DNA from: Bacteroidales bacterium | Lineage (GTDB): Bacteria > Bacteroidota > Bacteroidia > Bacteroidales > UBA932 | Direction: 5' to 3' | Length of the DNA stretch: 22,294 bases | Assembly (NCBI GenBank): GCA_024689525.1 | Contig: JAILDI010000038.1 | Location: forward strand, 1-22,294 | Part shown: piece by piece, positions 1 to 8,765 of the stretch | Numbering within the stretch: the stretch's first letter is position 1 | How the letters are laid out: every line of letters begins with the position of its first letter | Made by a program: the position numbers and the translations under genes | Notes under the pieces: model-generated | What the model was told of the DNA's origin: nothing | Databases searched by the model: none | What the model saw: only the letters and a program-made list of their open reading frames with translations

Positions 1-200
1 GCGCGCCATTTATAATGGTCGCCGTAGTGGCCGTCGACAAGCCAGAGCTGGGTGATGTCGCGGAACTGGATGTTCTCCGCAATCTGCTGAGGCACCAGGT
101 GGCAATGATAGTCGATGATGGGCATGTGCTCCGCATGCTCGTGGTAAAGTTTCTGCGCAGTCTTGGTCTGCAGCATGAAGTCCTTGTTGATGAATGTCAT
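1..200 (-). CDS. uxaC: Glucuronate/galacturonate isomerase UxaC, N-terminal part (runs off the window)
   Basis: Only the first 66 codons are present; the gene continues beyond position 1. UxaC converts D-galacturonate to D-tagaturonate (and D-glucuronate to D-fructuronate), the first cytosolic step of uronate catabolism. The visible protein starts MTFINKDFMLQTKTAQKLY, has no signal peptide, and carries the amidohydrolase-type metal motif YHCHL near residue 34. It continues with ITQLWL and GDHYKWRA, which are typical of the UxaC N-terminus. The start is the ATG at 200-198. It lies 61 bp after the stop of the surface-lipoprotein gene, separated by a strong hairpin (221-252). I see no TAnnTTTG box in the gap, so it is probably read from the PUL transcript. 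Its place after the pectin genes fits use of the galacturonate they release. Confidence 0.93.
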   Translation of the reverse strand, partial: MTFINKDFMLQTKTAQKLYHEHAEHMPIIDYHCHLVPQQIAENIQFRDITQLWLVDGHYGDHYKWR

Positions 201-220
201 AGTGTTATGTGTTAACTTGG

Positions 221-252
221 AAGTGAGTCGGGGTATCACCCCCGGCTCACTT
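221..252 (-). other. Strong intergenic hairpin between the surface-lipoprotein gene and uxaC
   Basis: Arms 221-233 and 240-252 pair over 13 positions (12 Watson-Crick pairs and one G-T wobble) around a 6-nt loop. On the minus-strand transcript no U-run follows it, so it is not a classical intrinsic terminator. It could be a processing or stability element, or a leaky terminator that sets uxaC expression below that of the PUL. Confidence 0.6.
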
Positions 253-261
253 TGATAAGTG

Positions 262-3200
262 TTAATTGCTCTCGAATTCAATCTTGTAGAAGCGGATGCC
301 TTTTACTGTAGAGTAAATCGCTACGGTACCGGCTTCCACATCAAACTCGATGGGAGTCTTGGGATCGGTAGCAGCGCCGTTGGGGCATACCACAGGAGTA
401 AGCGTACCGCTTGCATCGGTAACACCCACGCCGCGGCCGTCAGTAGCCGGATCATTTCCGGTATTGGAGCAGATAATGCTAACTTTACCGGGTTTGCTCA
501 CAGTAAAGGTGAACACACGTCCGGTAAGGTCGCCGGCGCCGTTGGTCTGAATCCAGCCGGCCTTGCTCCACCTGCCGTTCTTTGTTCCGGAAGTGTAGGT
601 AAGGCCATTGAAGGTCACAGTCCAGTCAGCTACATTCGAATTGCTGTTGGTCTCGGCGCATGCTGCAGAGGCCTGCTCCGAAAGAGCGGTCTGCCAGTCA
701 GAATCCGAGAAATCCCAGGAATAGCTCTCCTTGGCAGCGGGCGCTTCCGTATAGACGAACTCGATCTTGTAGAAACGAATGCCCTTCACCGTGGAGTAAA
801 CAGCCACGGTACCTGCCGCAACGTCAAACTCGGTGGGAGTCTTGGGATCGGTAGCTGCACCGTTGGGGCATACCACAGGAGTAAGAGTGCCGGTTGCATC
901 GGTAACACCCACGCCACGGCCGTCCGTAGCCGGATCATTTCCGGTATTGGATGCAATGATCGTGAGTTTACCGGCTGCAGGAGCAGTGAACGTGAACACG
1001 CGTCCGGTAAGGTCGCCGGCTCCGTTGGTCTGGATCCAGCCGGCCTTGCTCCACCTGCCGTTCTTTGTTCCGGAAGTGTAGGTGAGGCCATTACAGGTCA
1101 CGGTCCAGTCAGCCACATTCGAATTGCTGTTGGTCTCGGCGCAAGCTGCAGAAGCCTGCTCCGAAAGAGCTGTCTGCCAGTCGGAATCGGAGAAGTCCCA
1201 GGTGAGAGTAACCTCCACCGGAGCGTCACCGCCCTTAGGCTGAACGGCCAGCGCGGCCTTGCCGGTTTCCGACTTCTCATAGTAGATATCGCCATCTTCA
1301 GGGAGAGCCAGAACGCTTACGGTGTAAAGGCCGGCCTGGAGGGCAGCTATGGTCTCGGCGGGAATGGTGAAACTGCGCTCGGTCTGGACAGACTGCAGAT
1401 TCTTGAAACTAACCTGATAGGTTGCTGCATGAGGAACCGCATCCCAGGTAACGGTAATATCCGTTGCATCGCCTTCTGTAAGGGTAACAGGATCCACTGC
1501 TACCTTCGGGGTAGCAAGCAGGCGGTTGCCGCCGGCGGTATCCAAACTCCATGCGAGCTTGGTGAGGGAGATGGCGCCGGTTGCGTACAGGTACACGGTG
1601 CCTTCACCGGTAACCTTGGGGATGATAACCTTCTGGACATCACCCTTGGAAGGAGTCATCACACCGCCCTGGACCGCATAACCGTTGTCGTCATAGAGCG
1701 CCACGACCACGGAGGAAGCGCCGCCATTGGCAACAAGCAGATCTACGGAGCCGGGAGTATTCACCTTGAAGGAGAGATAGCCCTCGGTGGGAACGCCCTT
1801 CTTGGAGAGTACCGATGCGCCCAGGAAGTTGATTCCGTTGTTTCCATTAAGCGGAGTGGCTTCGGTACCGACCATCATGAGTTCGTCCCTCACGCGGGAG
1901 TTCTTGATTTCGCCGGAGAACAGCGTGGCGTCCTGGAGATTCCAGGTGTGGGCGCCTGCAAGCACGTTCTGGGTGAGGTCTTCCTCCTTCTCCACATAAG
2001 AGATCCACCATTTGGCCGCACCTACTTTCTTGGAGATGAGATCCTGGTTGGACAGCTGGAAGAAGTTGCCCTTGGAGTTGTAGCAGGGATCCTCGCTGAG
2101 CACGGTGAAGCCGGCTGTTGAGGCATCGACCTTCTTGAAGAAGTCCTTGCCACAGGCAAATGCGTAGTTGTCTTCTGCGGTGAGGGTGGGAACGACGGTC
2201 TCGCCCTTGTTCTGGAAGAGCTGTGCATAGTCTTCCACAGCCTCGTCGGTCTTGCCGCCATCGACATAGAGGAAGAGATTCTTCTTCAGGGTCATGGTCA
2301 CGGGGACGCGGATGGCGAAGACACCACGGTTGTTGGTATTGTCGATGGTGACAATCTTCTTGAAGGTGTTGTTCTCAATCTTCACCCCTTCTGTGACGGT
2401 GAGGTCTTCACCGGCCTGGTCGCCGAGGCGGAACAGGGTGCGGATGCCGTCCCAAACCGTGCAGTTCACGATCTGGATGGATTTCACCGTGGAATGGGTG
2501 TTCTTGCGGAAGTCCACGCAGTCGCCGCCGGGAGCGGTGGCCACATTGTAGATGTCGCAGGAGTCGAAGATGATGTCACCCACGGTGAGAACGTCGGCGG
2601 TGGTGGCCTTGTTGTTATAGAACAGGCCGGCCTTGAAATGAGTGATTCCGCAATTGACGAACTTCACAGTTCCAAGGGTGGTGGCACCGCCGGAATAGTT
2701 CACAAGGTGGTTGTGTACTTCTCCGTCGTCGAAGATGACGTTTTCGCAGATGATATCCATTCCGGATGCACATATCGACGATACATCGAAGTTACCGGCC
2801 ACTACGGGCATGCTGCCGTCGGCACCGATTTCACCAACGATATGGATGCTGGCGGTGGGCTTGGCTGCACCAAGGGTATAGGGCGAGCCGGAGAGCTTCA
2901 GGTAGATTTCACCACCGGAGGTTACGTTGGCAACAAGTGCCTCGCTGGTGGTGACTTCCGTCATGGTGCCGGGAGCGGCTGCAGTCCATGCGTCGACTGC
3001 TCCGCGGGAGGCGCTCAGATAGTAGAGAACCACCTGGTACTCGGTGGAGGCTGCAAGGCCGGAAACCGTAGCGGTACCGGAATTCTTGTCGGCATCCTTA
3101 AGGTCGTACTTGACCTTGGAACCGCCCTTCACGGGGCTTGCCTCGATATGGGTGACCTCCTTGAAATCGGACACTTCCGTGCTCCACTTCAGGGAAATCG

Positions 3201-3651
3201 AATTCTCCGTACGGGAAGTGACCTCCATGAAGAGGTTGTCCTTCACGGCGTAGGTGGAGGCATGGCCTTCATAGACCGCCCAGTTCGATGCCTGGCGGCT
3301 CTCGGACAGGGCCTGCACCTTGAAGTAGTATTTCTCATCGGCGGTAAGACGCACGGTGTAGGGAACATCGGCAGGAAGGATATTCTCGTCCAGGACCTTT
3401 ACGGACATGGCCTCGTCGGAATAGACCACGAGGTTGTACGAATCGGCATCCTTGTTCACATCCCATCCGAAGGTTACATTGTCGCCCGTGGCCACATCGA
3501 CCTTTACCGACAGGTTCTGGGGTTCAAGGCAGCGGGTGAGGTTGATTTCGGTAATCTCCTCGAACGCTTCCTGTACGCAGCCTGCAAACATCGTTGCAGA
3601 TGCGAGCGCTATAACGGCGGCTTTGAGTATGTTAATTCTTTTCATAGTCAT
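262..3651 (-). CDS. SusE-position surface glycan-binding lipoprotein: FN3, beta-helix/DUF5123-like region, duplicated C-terminal module
   Basis: A predicted surface lipoprotein of 1129 aa directly after susD, the usual place of a SusE/SusF-type glycan-binding protein. The start MTMKR (ATG at 3651, overlapping the susD stop by one base) or MKR (ATG at 3645) leads to a lipobox ending at Cys25 (MFAGC). Two fibronectin-III-like domains follow at about 40-235. Residues ~240-560 are rich in short repeated strands (VIFDD, IIFDSCDIYN, IQIVNCTVWDG, KIENNTF), as in a parallel beta-helix, and look like the DUF4957/DUF5123 proteins of pectin loci. A beta-rich segment lies at ~565-715 and a third FN3-like domain at ~720-810. 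Two near-identical ~150-residue modules (816-968 and 977-1129) begin WDFSDSDWQ and end GIRFYKIEF. No catalytic residues are apparent. A role in pectin capture is inferred from position and domains. Confidence 0.8.
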   Translation of the reverse strand: MTMKRINILKAAVIALASATMFAGCVQEAFEEITEINLTRCLEPQNLSVKVDVATGDNVTFGWDVNKDADSYNLVVYSDEAMSVKVLDENILPADVPYTVRLTADEKYYFKVQALSESRQASNWAVYEGHASTYAVKDNLFMEVTSRTENSISLKWSTEVSDFKEVTHIEASPVKGGSKVKYDLKDADKNSGTATVSGLAASTEYQVVLYYLSASRGAVDAWTAAAPGTMTEVTTSEALVANVTSGGEIYLKLSGSPYTLGAAKPTASIHIVGEIGADGSMPVVAGNFDVSSICASGMDIICENVIFDDGEVHNHLVNYSGGATTLGTVKFVNCGITHFKAGLFYNNKATTADVLTVGDIIFDSCDIYNVATAPGGDCVDFRKNTHSTVKSIQIVNCTVWDGIRTLFRLGDQAGEDLTVTEGVKIENNTFKKIVTIDNTNNRGVFAIRVPVTMTLKKNLFLYVDGGKTDEAVEDYAQLFQNKGETVVPTLTAEDNYAFACGKDFFKKVDASTAGFTVLSEDPCYNSKGNFFQLSNQDLISKKVGAAKWWISYVEKEEDLTQNVLAGAHTWNLQDATLFSGEIKNSRVRDELMMVGTEATPLNGNNGINFLGASVLSKKGVPTEGYLSFKVNTPGSVDLLVANGGASSVVVALYDDNGYAVQGGVMTPSKGDVQKVIIPKVTGEGTVYLYATGAISLTKLAWSLDTAGGNRLLATPKVAVDPVTLTEGDATDITVTWDAVPHAATYQVSFKNLQSVQTERSFTIPAETIAALQAGLYTVSVLALPEDGDIYYEKSETGKAALAVQPKGGDAPVEVTLTWDFSDSDWQTALSEQASAACAETNSNSNVADWTVTCNGLTYTSGTKNGRWSKAGWIQTNGAGDLTGRVFTFTAPAAGKLTIIASNTGNDPATDGRGVGVTDATGTLTPVVCPNGAATDPKTPTEFDVAAGTVAVYSTVKGIRFYKIEFVYTEAPAAKESYSWDFSDSDWQTALSEQASAACAETNSNSNVADWTVTFNGLTYTSGTKNGRWSKAGWIQTNGAGDLTGRVFTFTVSKPGKVSIICSNTGNDPATDGRGVGVTDASGTLTPVVCPNGAATDPKTPIEFDVEAGTVAIYSTVKGIRFYKIEFESN
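268..1205 (-). repeat. In-frame direct repeat of ~450 bp (period 483 bp) encoding two C-terminal modules
   Basis: The stretch at about 268-722 recurs at about 751-1205 with a constant offset of 483 bp (161 codons) and long identical blocks at the DNA level. The two encoded modules differ at about 13 residues before KIEF, and four of these are clustered (APAAGK versus VSKPGK). This points to a recent tandem duplication or to ongoing gene conversion. Confidence 0.9.
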
Positions 3652-5489
3652 TACAGATTATCGTAGCCGTAGTCGTTCTTAATCATACCCTGGCTGTTGA
3701 TGAGGGTGGTACGGAATATGGGCCAGAACATATGCTGCACGGGATCGGCATCGTATATACCGCCAATGAGGGCATCGTACAGGCCGGTATCGGCACCCTT
3801 GGAGTCCACAACCTTGGTGAAGTATTCGGCCTTCTTTTCCCAGGCACCTGCGGGCTTGGTGGTTTCGCCGTTGAAGCCGTAGACGATGATTTCGGAACCA
3901 TCGACCTGATAGTAGACATCTCCGTTGAGGCCGTTGACGCCGGCATACTTGCCGGTGAGGTTGCGGAGGTTGGTCATATCGGCCTTCGCCTGGTCCAGCT
4001 TGGTCTTGAGGAGATTCCAGCGGATGAGGTCGAACTTGCGGGTCATTTCACCGCAGAACTCGAATGCGCGCTCGTCTACGATTTTGTCGAACATATCTTC
4101 CTTGGAGGCAATGGCATCGACATATGCTTCAGCCTTGTCCTCGTTGCCCTTGAATGCGCGTTCGCGGACCTCCAGGAAATAGTCCTTGGCATCGTTGAGC
4201 TTGTTCAGCTCGTTTGCGATCTCCGCGGCCATCAGGAGGATGTCGGCATAACGGAGCACGACGGGCTTGATACCGTCGTCGTTACCGCCGGTGTAAGGGT
4301 GAGATGTCATCCAGTCGAAGCGGTATTTACCGAAATACCACCTCTGGATGCCGGGAAGTTCGGGCTCGTCGTCCTTGTTCCAGCGCCAGTTCACGCAAGT
4401 GACGTCGCGACGGACATCGTCCTTGTCGTAATTGAACCACATCGTGGGAACGGGGCCGGCATCACCGCCACGGGTGACGGTTGCACCGCCTGCATAGGAG
4501 GAACCCTCGCTGCGTACTGCAAATGTGTAGTTCCAGCGGCCGCGGCCATTGGAGAACGGGATCACGAACAGGGTCTCGTGACCGGGGCCGGCCACCAGGT
4601 TGTTCATATTGCTCTGGTTCTTCCAGTAGGTCTCGAAGTCTTCCAGGGAAGCGCTCTTGGAATTGATTGCATCCTCAAGATAGGCAAGGGCCTTCGGATA
4701 AAGGATGGCCTTGGTGAGCTCCGGATCGTCCGAAAGCCTGTTCTGGCCAAGGTCGTCGCCCGTCATATCGTCGGGACGCATTGCATATCCGGATGCCATA
4801 AGGGCGATGCGGGCATACAGGCCTTCCGCAAACAGCTTGTTCACACGGTCGGTGCGGGAAGTTGCGGCAGTTGCGCCGGGATAAGGCAGGTAAGGGATGG
4901 CCTCTTCCAGGTCGGCCAGAAGCTGCTTGTAGATAACGTCACGGCTGCTCTTGGCAACATAGATGTCGTCGCTGGTCACAGGAGTGAAGCGGGCTGGAAC
5001 ATCGCCCCAGGCGCGGGTGAGGTCATAATAGAGGAACGCACGCATTGTGAGTGCCTCGCCAAGGAGATAAGCCATGTCGGCGTTCTCTTCGGGTTTGCCA
5101 TAGGTGCGGAGACCGTCGATGCACAGGTTTGCGCGCTCGATACCTTCGTACATCTTGGCGAAGGGACCGTTGTCCAGGTTAAGCTGGCTGTTGTTGTACA
5201 GCAGGCTGTAAGCGGCAATCTGGTATTTCTCATCGGTCTGTTTGAATGTATTGTACCACTCGATGTCGCTGTTCAGGCCAATCCAGGAAAGATAACGTCC
5301 GCGGTAGGAGTTTGTCTCGCCGAAGGACTGGGAGATAGAGAAAACTGTGCTTTCCGCCAGGTTGTAGTTCGAGAAAACGGTTGCTGCATCGAAGGTGGAA
5401 GGCGACTCGCTGTCCAGGAGGCTTTCGCAGGACGATGCCATCATTACCGCTGCTACTGCAGAAAGGATATAGTAAAATGTCTTTTTCAT
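3651..5489 (-). CDS. SusD/RagB-family outer-membrane glycan-binding lipoprotein
   Basis: SusD-family proteins sit on the cell surface as a lid over their SusC partner and deliver oligosaccharides to it. This 612-aa protein has a lipoprotein signal with a lipobox ending at Cys21 (MMASSC). It then shows the SusD layout: an N-terminal helical part (AESTVFSISQSFGE, GLNSDIEW), the TPR-type stretch with EALTMRAFLYYDLTRAWGDV, and the C-terminal PVVLRYADILLMAAEIANE and DERAFEFCGEMTRKFDLIRW motifs conserved across the family. Length is typical or slightly long. It starts 12 bp after the susC stop, and its stop overlaps the next start by one base. The substrate is inferred from neighbours to be a pectic oligogalacturonide. 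Confidence 0.95.
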   Translation of the reverse strand: MKKTFYYILSAVAAVMMASSCESLLDSESPSTFDAATVFSNYNLAESTVFSISQSFGETNSYRGRYLSWIGLNSDIEWYNTFKQTDEKYQIAAYSLLYNNSQLNLDNGPFAKMYEGIERANLCIDGLRTYGKPEENADMAYLLGEALTMRAFLYYDLTRAWGDVPARFTPVTSDDIYVAKSSRDVIYKQLLADLEEAIPYLPYPGATAATSRTDRVNKLFAEGLYARIALMASGYAMRPDDMTGDDLGQNRLSDDPELTKAILYPKALAYLEDAINSKSASLEDFETYWKNQSNMNNLVAGPGHETLFVIPFSNGRGRWNYTFAVRSEGSSYAGGATVTRGGDAGPVPTMWFNYDKDDVRRDVTCVNWRWNKDDEPELPGIQRWYFGKYRFDWMTSHPYTGGNDDGIKPVVLRYADILLMAAEIANELNKLNDAKDYFLEVRERAFKGNEDKAEAYVDAIASKEDMFDKIVDERAFEFCGEMTRKFDLIRWNLLKTKLDQAKADMTNLRNLTGKYAGVNGLNGDVYYQVDGSEIIVYGFNGETTKPAGAWEKKAEYFTKVVDSKGADTGLYDALIGGIYDADPVQHMFWPIFRTTLINSQGMIKNDYGYDNL

Positions 5490-5501
5490 AGTCCCGTCAG
5501 A

Positions 5502-8500
5502 TTAGAAGGTGAGATTTACACCGGCCACGAAACCGATGCTCTTCGGGTATGCGGAATAGTCCACGCCGGGGGTAAGAGGAGTGGAACGGCGGGTATCGAC
5601 TTCAGGATCGTAGCCCGAGTACTTGGTGAGGCACAGGAGGTTGGTTCCGGTGACATAGACGCGTGCGCGGCGCAGGTGGGCCTTCTGGACCAGGCTCTCG
5701 GGGAGAGTGTAGCCCAGGGTGAGGCTCTGCAGGCGCAGGAATGAAGCGTCCTCAACCGCCCAGTCGCTGAATACGGCATTGCCGATTGCGGGGTTCCACA
5801 TCGTCTTGCCTTCATTCATCGCCGCCAGGGCCACGGGATCGTTCACAAGTTCGCCGGTGGTCCAGTCGATGTTGGTCCAGCGCTTGTCCACGTCCATGCT
5901 GTTGAGCAGGTTACGGTTGTAGAACTTGCGGGAGCTGGTGAACTCGATCTTGTTGGCGTTGTACACCTGGTTGCCGATCATATAGTTGAAGTTGGCGCCG
6001 AAATCGAAGCCCTTGTAGTATGCGCTCAGGGAGAAACCGCCAGTGAAGTCCGGAATCGCGTTGCCGATGACGGTGCGGTCTGCCGCGGTGAGTTTGCCGT
6101 CGCCGGTCTTGCCGATGACGTTGCCCTCTTCGTCAAGCACGTCCACGTTTTCGAGGTCCTTGTATTTGGGAGCACCGGGACGCATATAAGCTGCGCCGAT
6201 GATACCGGAGCAGTCCACAACGCCCTCGTTCAGCACCCACTTGGTGCCGTCCCATGTGAAGTCGTCAACTGTGTAGAAGCCGTCGCTCACATAGCCGTAC
6301 ATGTTGCCGAGAGGCTGGCCCACCTGGACGATGTAGTCGTCGCCGATTTCGGTGGACGCCCAGTAGGACTGAGCCGTGATGGACTCAAGGCCGCCCAGGT
6401 CGGTTACCATATTCTTATTATAGGCGATGTTGCCGCTCAGGTTCAGGGAGAAGTCCTTAGTCTGCACCAGAGGGGCGTTCAGGGTGAGCTCGACACCGCG
6501 GTTGCGGGTGGAACCCACGTTCTGATACTGGCTGTCGTAACCTGAGCCGGGGATGGGGAAGTTGATCAGGAGGTTCCTGGTGTCGTTCTGGTAAACCTCG
6601 ACACTACCGGAAAGCTTACCCTTGGAAAGGCTGAAGTCCACGCCCAGGTTGTGGGTGTAGGAAGTCTCCCAGGTGAGGTCCGGATTGTTCATCACCTTAC
6701 CTGCGGTGAAGATGTTGTTGGCCTGCGAGATCCACGATGTGGTTGTGGAGGAGTAGGTCTTCATCAGCTGACCGGAAGGAATGTTGTTGTTACCGGCGGT
6801 ACCGAAGCTGTAGCGGAGCTTCAGCTGGTCCAGCCAGTTGGTGGTTCCTGCCATGAATTCCTCGTTGGAGATGGTCCAGGAGGCGGCTGCCGAAGGGAAG
6901 AAGCCCCAGCGGTTGCCGCGGGCGAACTTGGAGGAGCCGTCGGCGCGCAGCGTGACGCCCAGCGAATATTTGTGCTGGTAGTCATAATTGGCGCGGCCGA
7001 AGAAGGACAGGAGCTTGTCGTCCGGGTTGAAATAGTTATTTGTCGATGACGGGGTGCCGGAGGCCATGAAGTTCCAGGCCATCTGGGAGTCATAGAACGT
7101 GGGCAGGCCATCGACCATCATGGTGAGGGTATTGCTCTTGGTGAGGGTGAATTCCTGACCGAAGAGGAGGCTCAGGTTCTTGTCGGCATCGTCCTGGAAG
7201 AGATTCCAGGTGAGGGTGTTGGTGTTGCGGTACCTGGTGCGGAAGGCTTCCTTGTGCTGGTTGGAAGGAGTGTTCTTCACCGTGGAGTTCTGGGCCACAT
7301 AGTAGGTGGTGAGGCCGTAGAAACGGTCGTCGCCCTGGCGGTAGTCCTCCAGGCCGCCCTCGATCTTGAGGGTGAGGTTGTCCTTTATGTTCCAGTTGAA
7401 GGATGCGTTGGCGTTCCAGGTGCTGCGGACGCGGCGGGAGTCATTGTCGGCCACACTGCGCAGAGGCGGAGCGTTGTCGCCATAGTCCTGCTCTTCATCG
7501 GCACCCTGGATGGTTGCAGCCACGGGGATGGGTGCATAGGAGACGGCGTGCTTGAGACGGCCGTTACCGGAAGTGGTACCGGTGTCGTTGATGCCGTTGG
7601 CGCCGCTGCCGCGCACATTCACGCGGGAGTAGCGGATATTGGCATCGATGAAGGTATTCTTCGAGGTCTTGAAATGACCCTTGAAGTTCAGGTTGTCACG
7701 GGTGTAGTCGGAGCCGGACATGATGGCCTGGTCGCCCAGATGGGCATAACCGAGTGTCCAGTTGAAGTTCTCTCCGCTGCCGGAAACCGACAGGTCGGTG
7801 GAGAAGGTGCTTCCGGTGTTGCCGAATACGGCATCGACCCAATTGTTGCCCTTGAGGCCGCTGTAGAGGTCGATGTCGCTGAATGAACCGAAGTACGGGG
7901 TGTAGTTGGAGCTCACGTTGTCGCGGATGCTGGCAAGCTCATACTGGAACTTCACGTAGTTCTCCGGGTCCATGGCCACGATGGCGTTCTTGTTGGCCAT
8001 GGTCTTGAGGCCGTAGTAAGTGTTGAATTTCACAGACACTTTCTGGCCTTTCTCAGCGCTCTTGGTGGTTACGATGACAACGCCGTTGGCGCCTCGTGAA
8101 CCATAGATTGCAGTTGAATAGGTGTCCTTCAGTACGTCGATGGAGGCGATTTCCGAGGAGGGAATGTCGTTGATGCTCTCCACGGGGAAGCCATCGACAA
8201 TGTACAGAGGGCTGCTGTCCTGGGTGATGGAGCCGCCGCCGCGGACGCGGATCTTGATGTCGGCATCCGGGTCGCCTTCCGTGGTGACCACGGACACGCC
8301 GGCCATCTTACCGGACAGGGCCTGGCTTACGGTGGTTACGGGCTGCTCCACGAGCTTGTCGCTGCCCACGGAGGAAACGGAGCCCAGCAGGTCGCGGCGC
8401 TTTACCGTCGCATAACCTACCACAACCACTTCGTCCAGGAAGTTGGAGTCTTCCTGCATGGTCACGTCGATCTGGGTGCGTCCGCCAACGGGGACCACCT

Positions 8501-8747
8501 GATCGGCATAACCGATGTAGGAGAAGACCAGATTCGCCGACTCGGAGGGTACGGTGATGGTGTAGTCGCCGTCGATGCCGGTGACAACGCCGATTGTGGT
8601 TCCTTCCACAAATACGCCTGCACCGATAAGGGGCAGTCCGTCAGGGTCTGATACCACACCCTTGACGGTGGTCTGCGCAAGAAGGAGACCTGCCGTTCCC
8701 AAGCAAAGTGCGAGCGAAAGAAGAAGTTTCTTTGTCAAACTTTTCAT
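5502..8747 (-). CDS. SusC/RagA-family TonB-dependent outer-membrane transporter
   Basis: This is the energised beta-barrel channel that imports oligosaccharides with SusD. The 1081-aa protein has a Sec signal peptide (~1-25, ending LLLAQ) and then a carboxypeptidase-regulatory-like domain at ~26-110 (TVKGVVSDPDGLPLIGAGV). The SusC junction EVVVVGYATVKRRDLLGSVS follows, then the plug domain with the family signature SSEIASIDVLKDTYSTAIYG and RGANGVVIVTTK. The rest is a long barrel ending in Phe (VAGVNLTF), the usual outer-membrane insertion signal. There is no N-terminal FecR-interacting extension, so no sigma/anti-sigma control is indicated. It starts 18 bp after the PL1 stop and is followed 12 bp later by susD. 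Confidence 0.97.
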   Translation of the reverse strand: MKSLTKKLLLSLALCLGTAGLLLAQTTVKGVVSDPDGLPLIGAGVFVEGTTIGVVTGIDGDYTITVPSESANLVFSYIGYADQVVPVGGRTQIDVTMQEDSNFLDEVVVVGYATVKRRDLLGSVSSVGSDKLVEQPVTTVSQALSGKMAGVSVVTTEGDPDADIKIRVRGGGSITQDSSPLYIVDGFPVESINDIPSSEIASIDVLKDTYSTAIYGSRGANGVVIVTTKSAEKGQKVSVKFNTYYGLKTMANKNAIVAMDPENYVKFQYELASIRDNVSSNYTPYFGSFSDIDLYSGLKGNNWVDAVFGNTGSTFSTDLSVSGSGENFNWTLGYAHLGDQAIMSGSDYTRDNLNFKGHFKTSKNTFIDANIRYSRVNVRGSGANGINDTGTTSGNGRLKHAVSYAPIPVAATIQGADEEQDYGDNAPPLRSVADNDSRRVRSTWNANASFNWNIKDNLTLKIEGGLEDYRQGDDRFYGLTTYYVAQNSTVKNTPSNQHKEAFRTRYRNTNTLTWNLFQDDADKNLSLLFGQEFTLTKSNTLTMMVDGLPTFYDSQMAWNFMASGTPSSTNNYFNPDDKLLSFFGRANYDYQHKYSLGVTLRADGSSKFARGNRWGFFPSAAASWTISNEEFMAGTTNWLDQLKLRYSFGTAGNNNIPSGQLMKTYSSTTTSWISQANNIFTAGKVMNNPDLTWETSYTHNLGVDFSLSKGKLSGSVEVYQNDTRNLLINFPIPGSGYDSQYQNVGSTRNRGVELTLNAPLVQTKDFSLNLSGNIAYNKNMVTDLGGLESITAQSYWASTEIGDDYIVQVGQPLGNMYGYVSDGFYTVDDFTWDGTKWVLNEGVVDCSGIIGAAYMRPGAPKYKDLENVDVLDEEGNVIGKTGDGKLTAADRTVIGNAIPDFTGGFSLSAYYKGFDFGANFNYMIGNQVYNANKIEFTSSRKFYNRNLLNSMDVDKRWTNIDWTTGELVNDPVALAAMNEGKTMWNPAIGNAVFSDWAVEDASFLRLQSLTLGYTLPESLVQKAHLRRARVYVTGTNLLCLTKYSGYDPEVDTRRSTPLTPGVDYSAYPKSIGFVAGVNLTF

Positions 8748-8765
8748 TGGAATTGGTTTTTTGGG

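Noticed and set aside
259..2121. Long plus-strand open frame (620 codons) opposite the surface-lipoprotein gene
   Set aside because: It is antisense to a gene with a clear signal peptide and domains, has no recognisable family, and repeats its own sequence only because the sense gene has a duplication.
3583..3598. TGCAA...TTGCA inverted repeat in the surface-lipoprotein gene as another operator
   Set aside because: It lacks the CAAACGTTTG core and lies in a signal-peptide coding region without a promoter.
3732..5744. Long plus-strand open frame (670 codons) opposite susD and the end of susC
   Set aside because: It is a shadow of GC-rich third-position coding on the other strand; it crosses two well-supported genes and has no start signal or family match.
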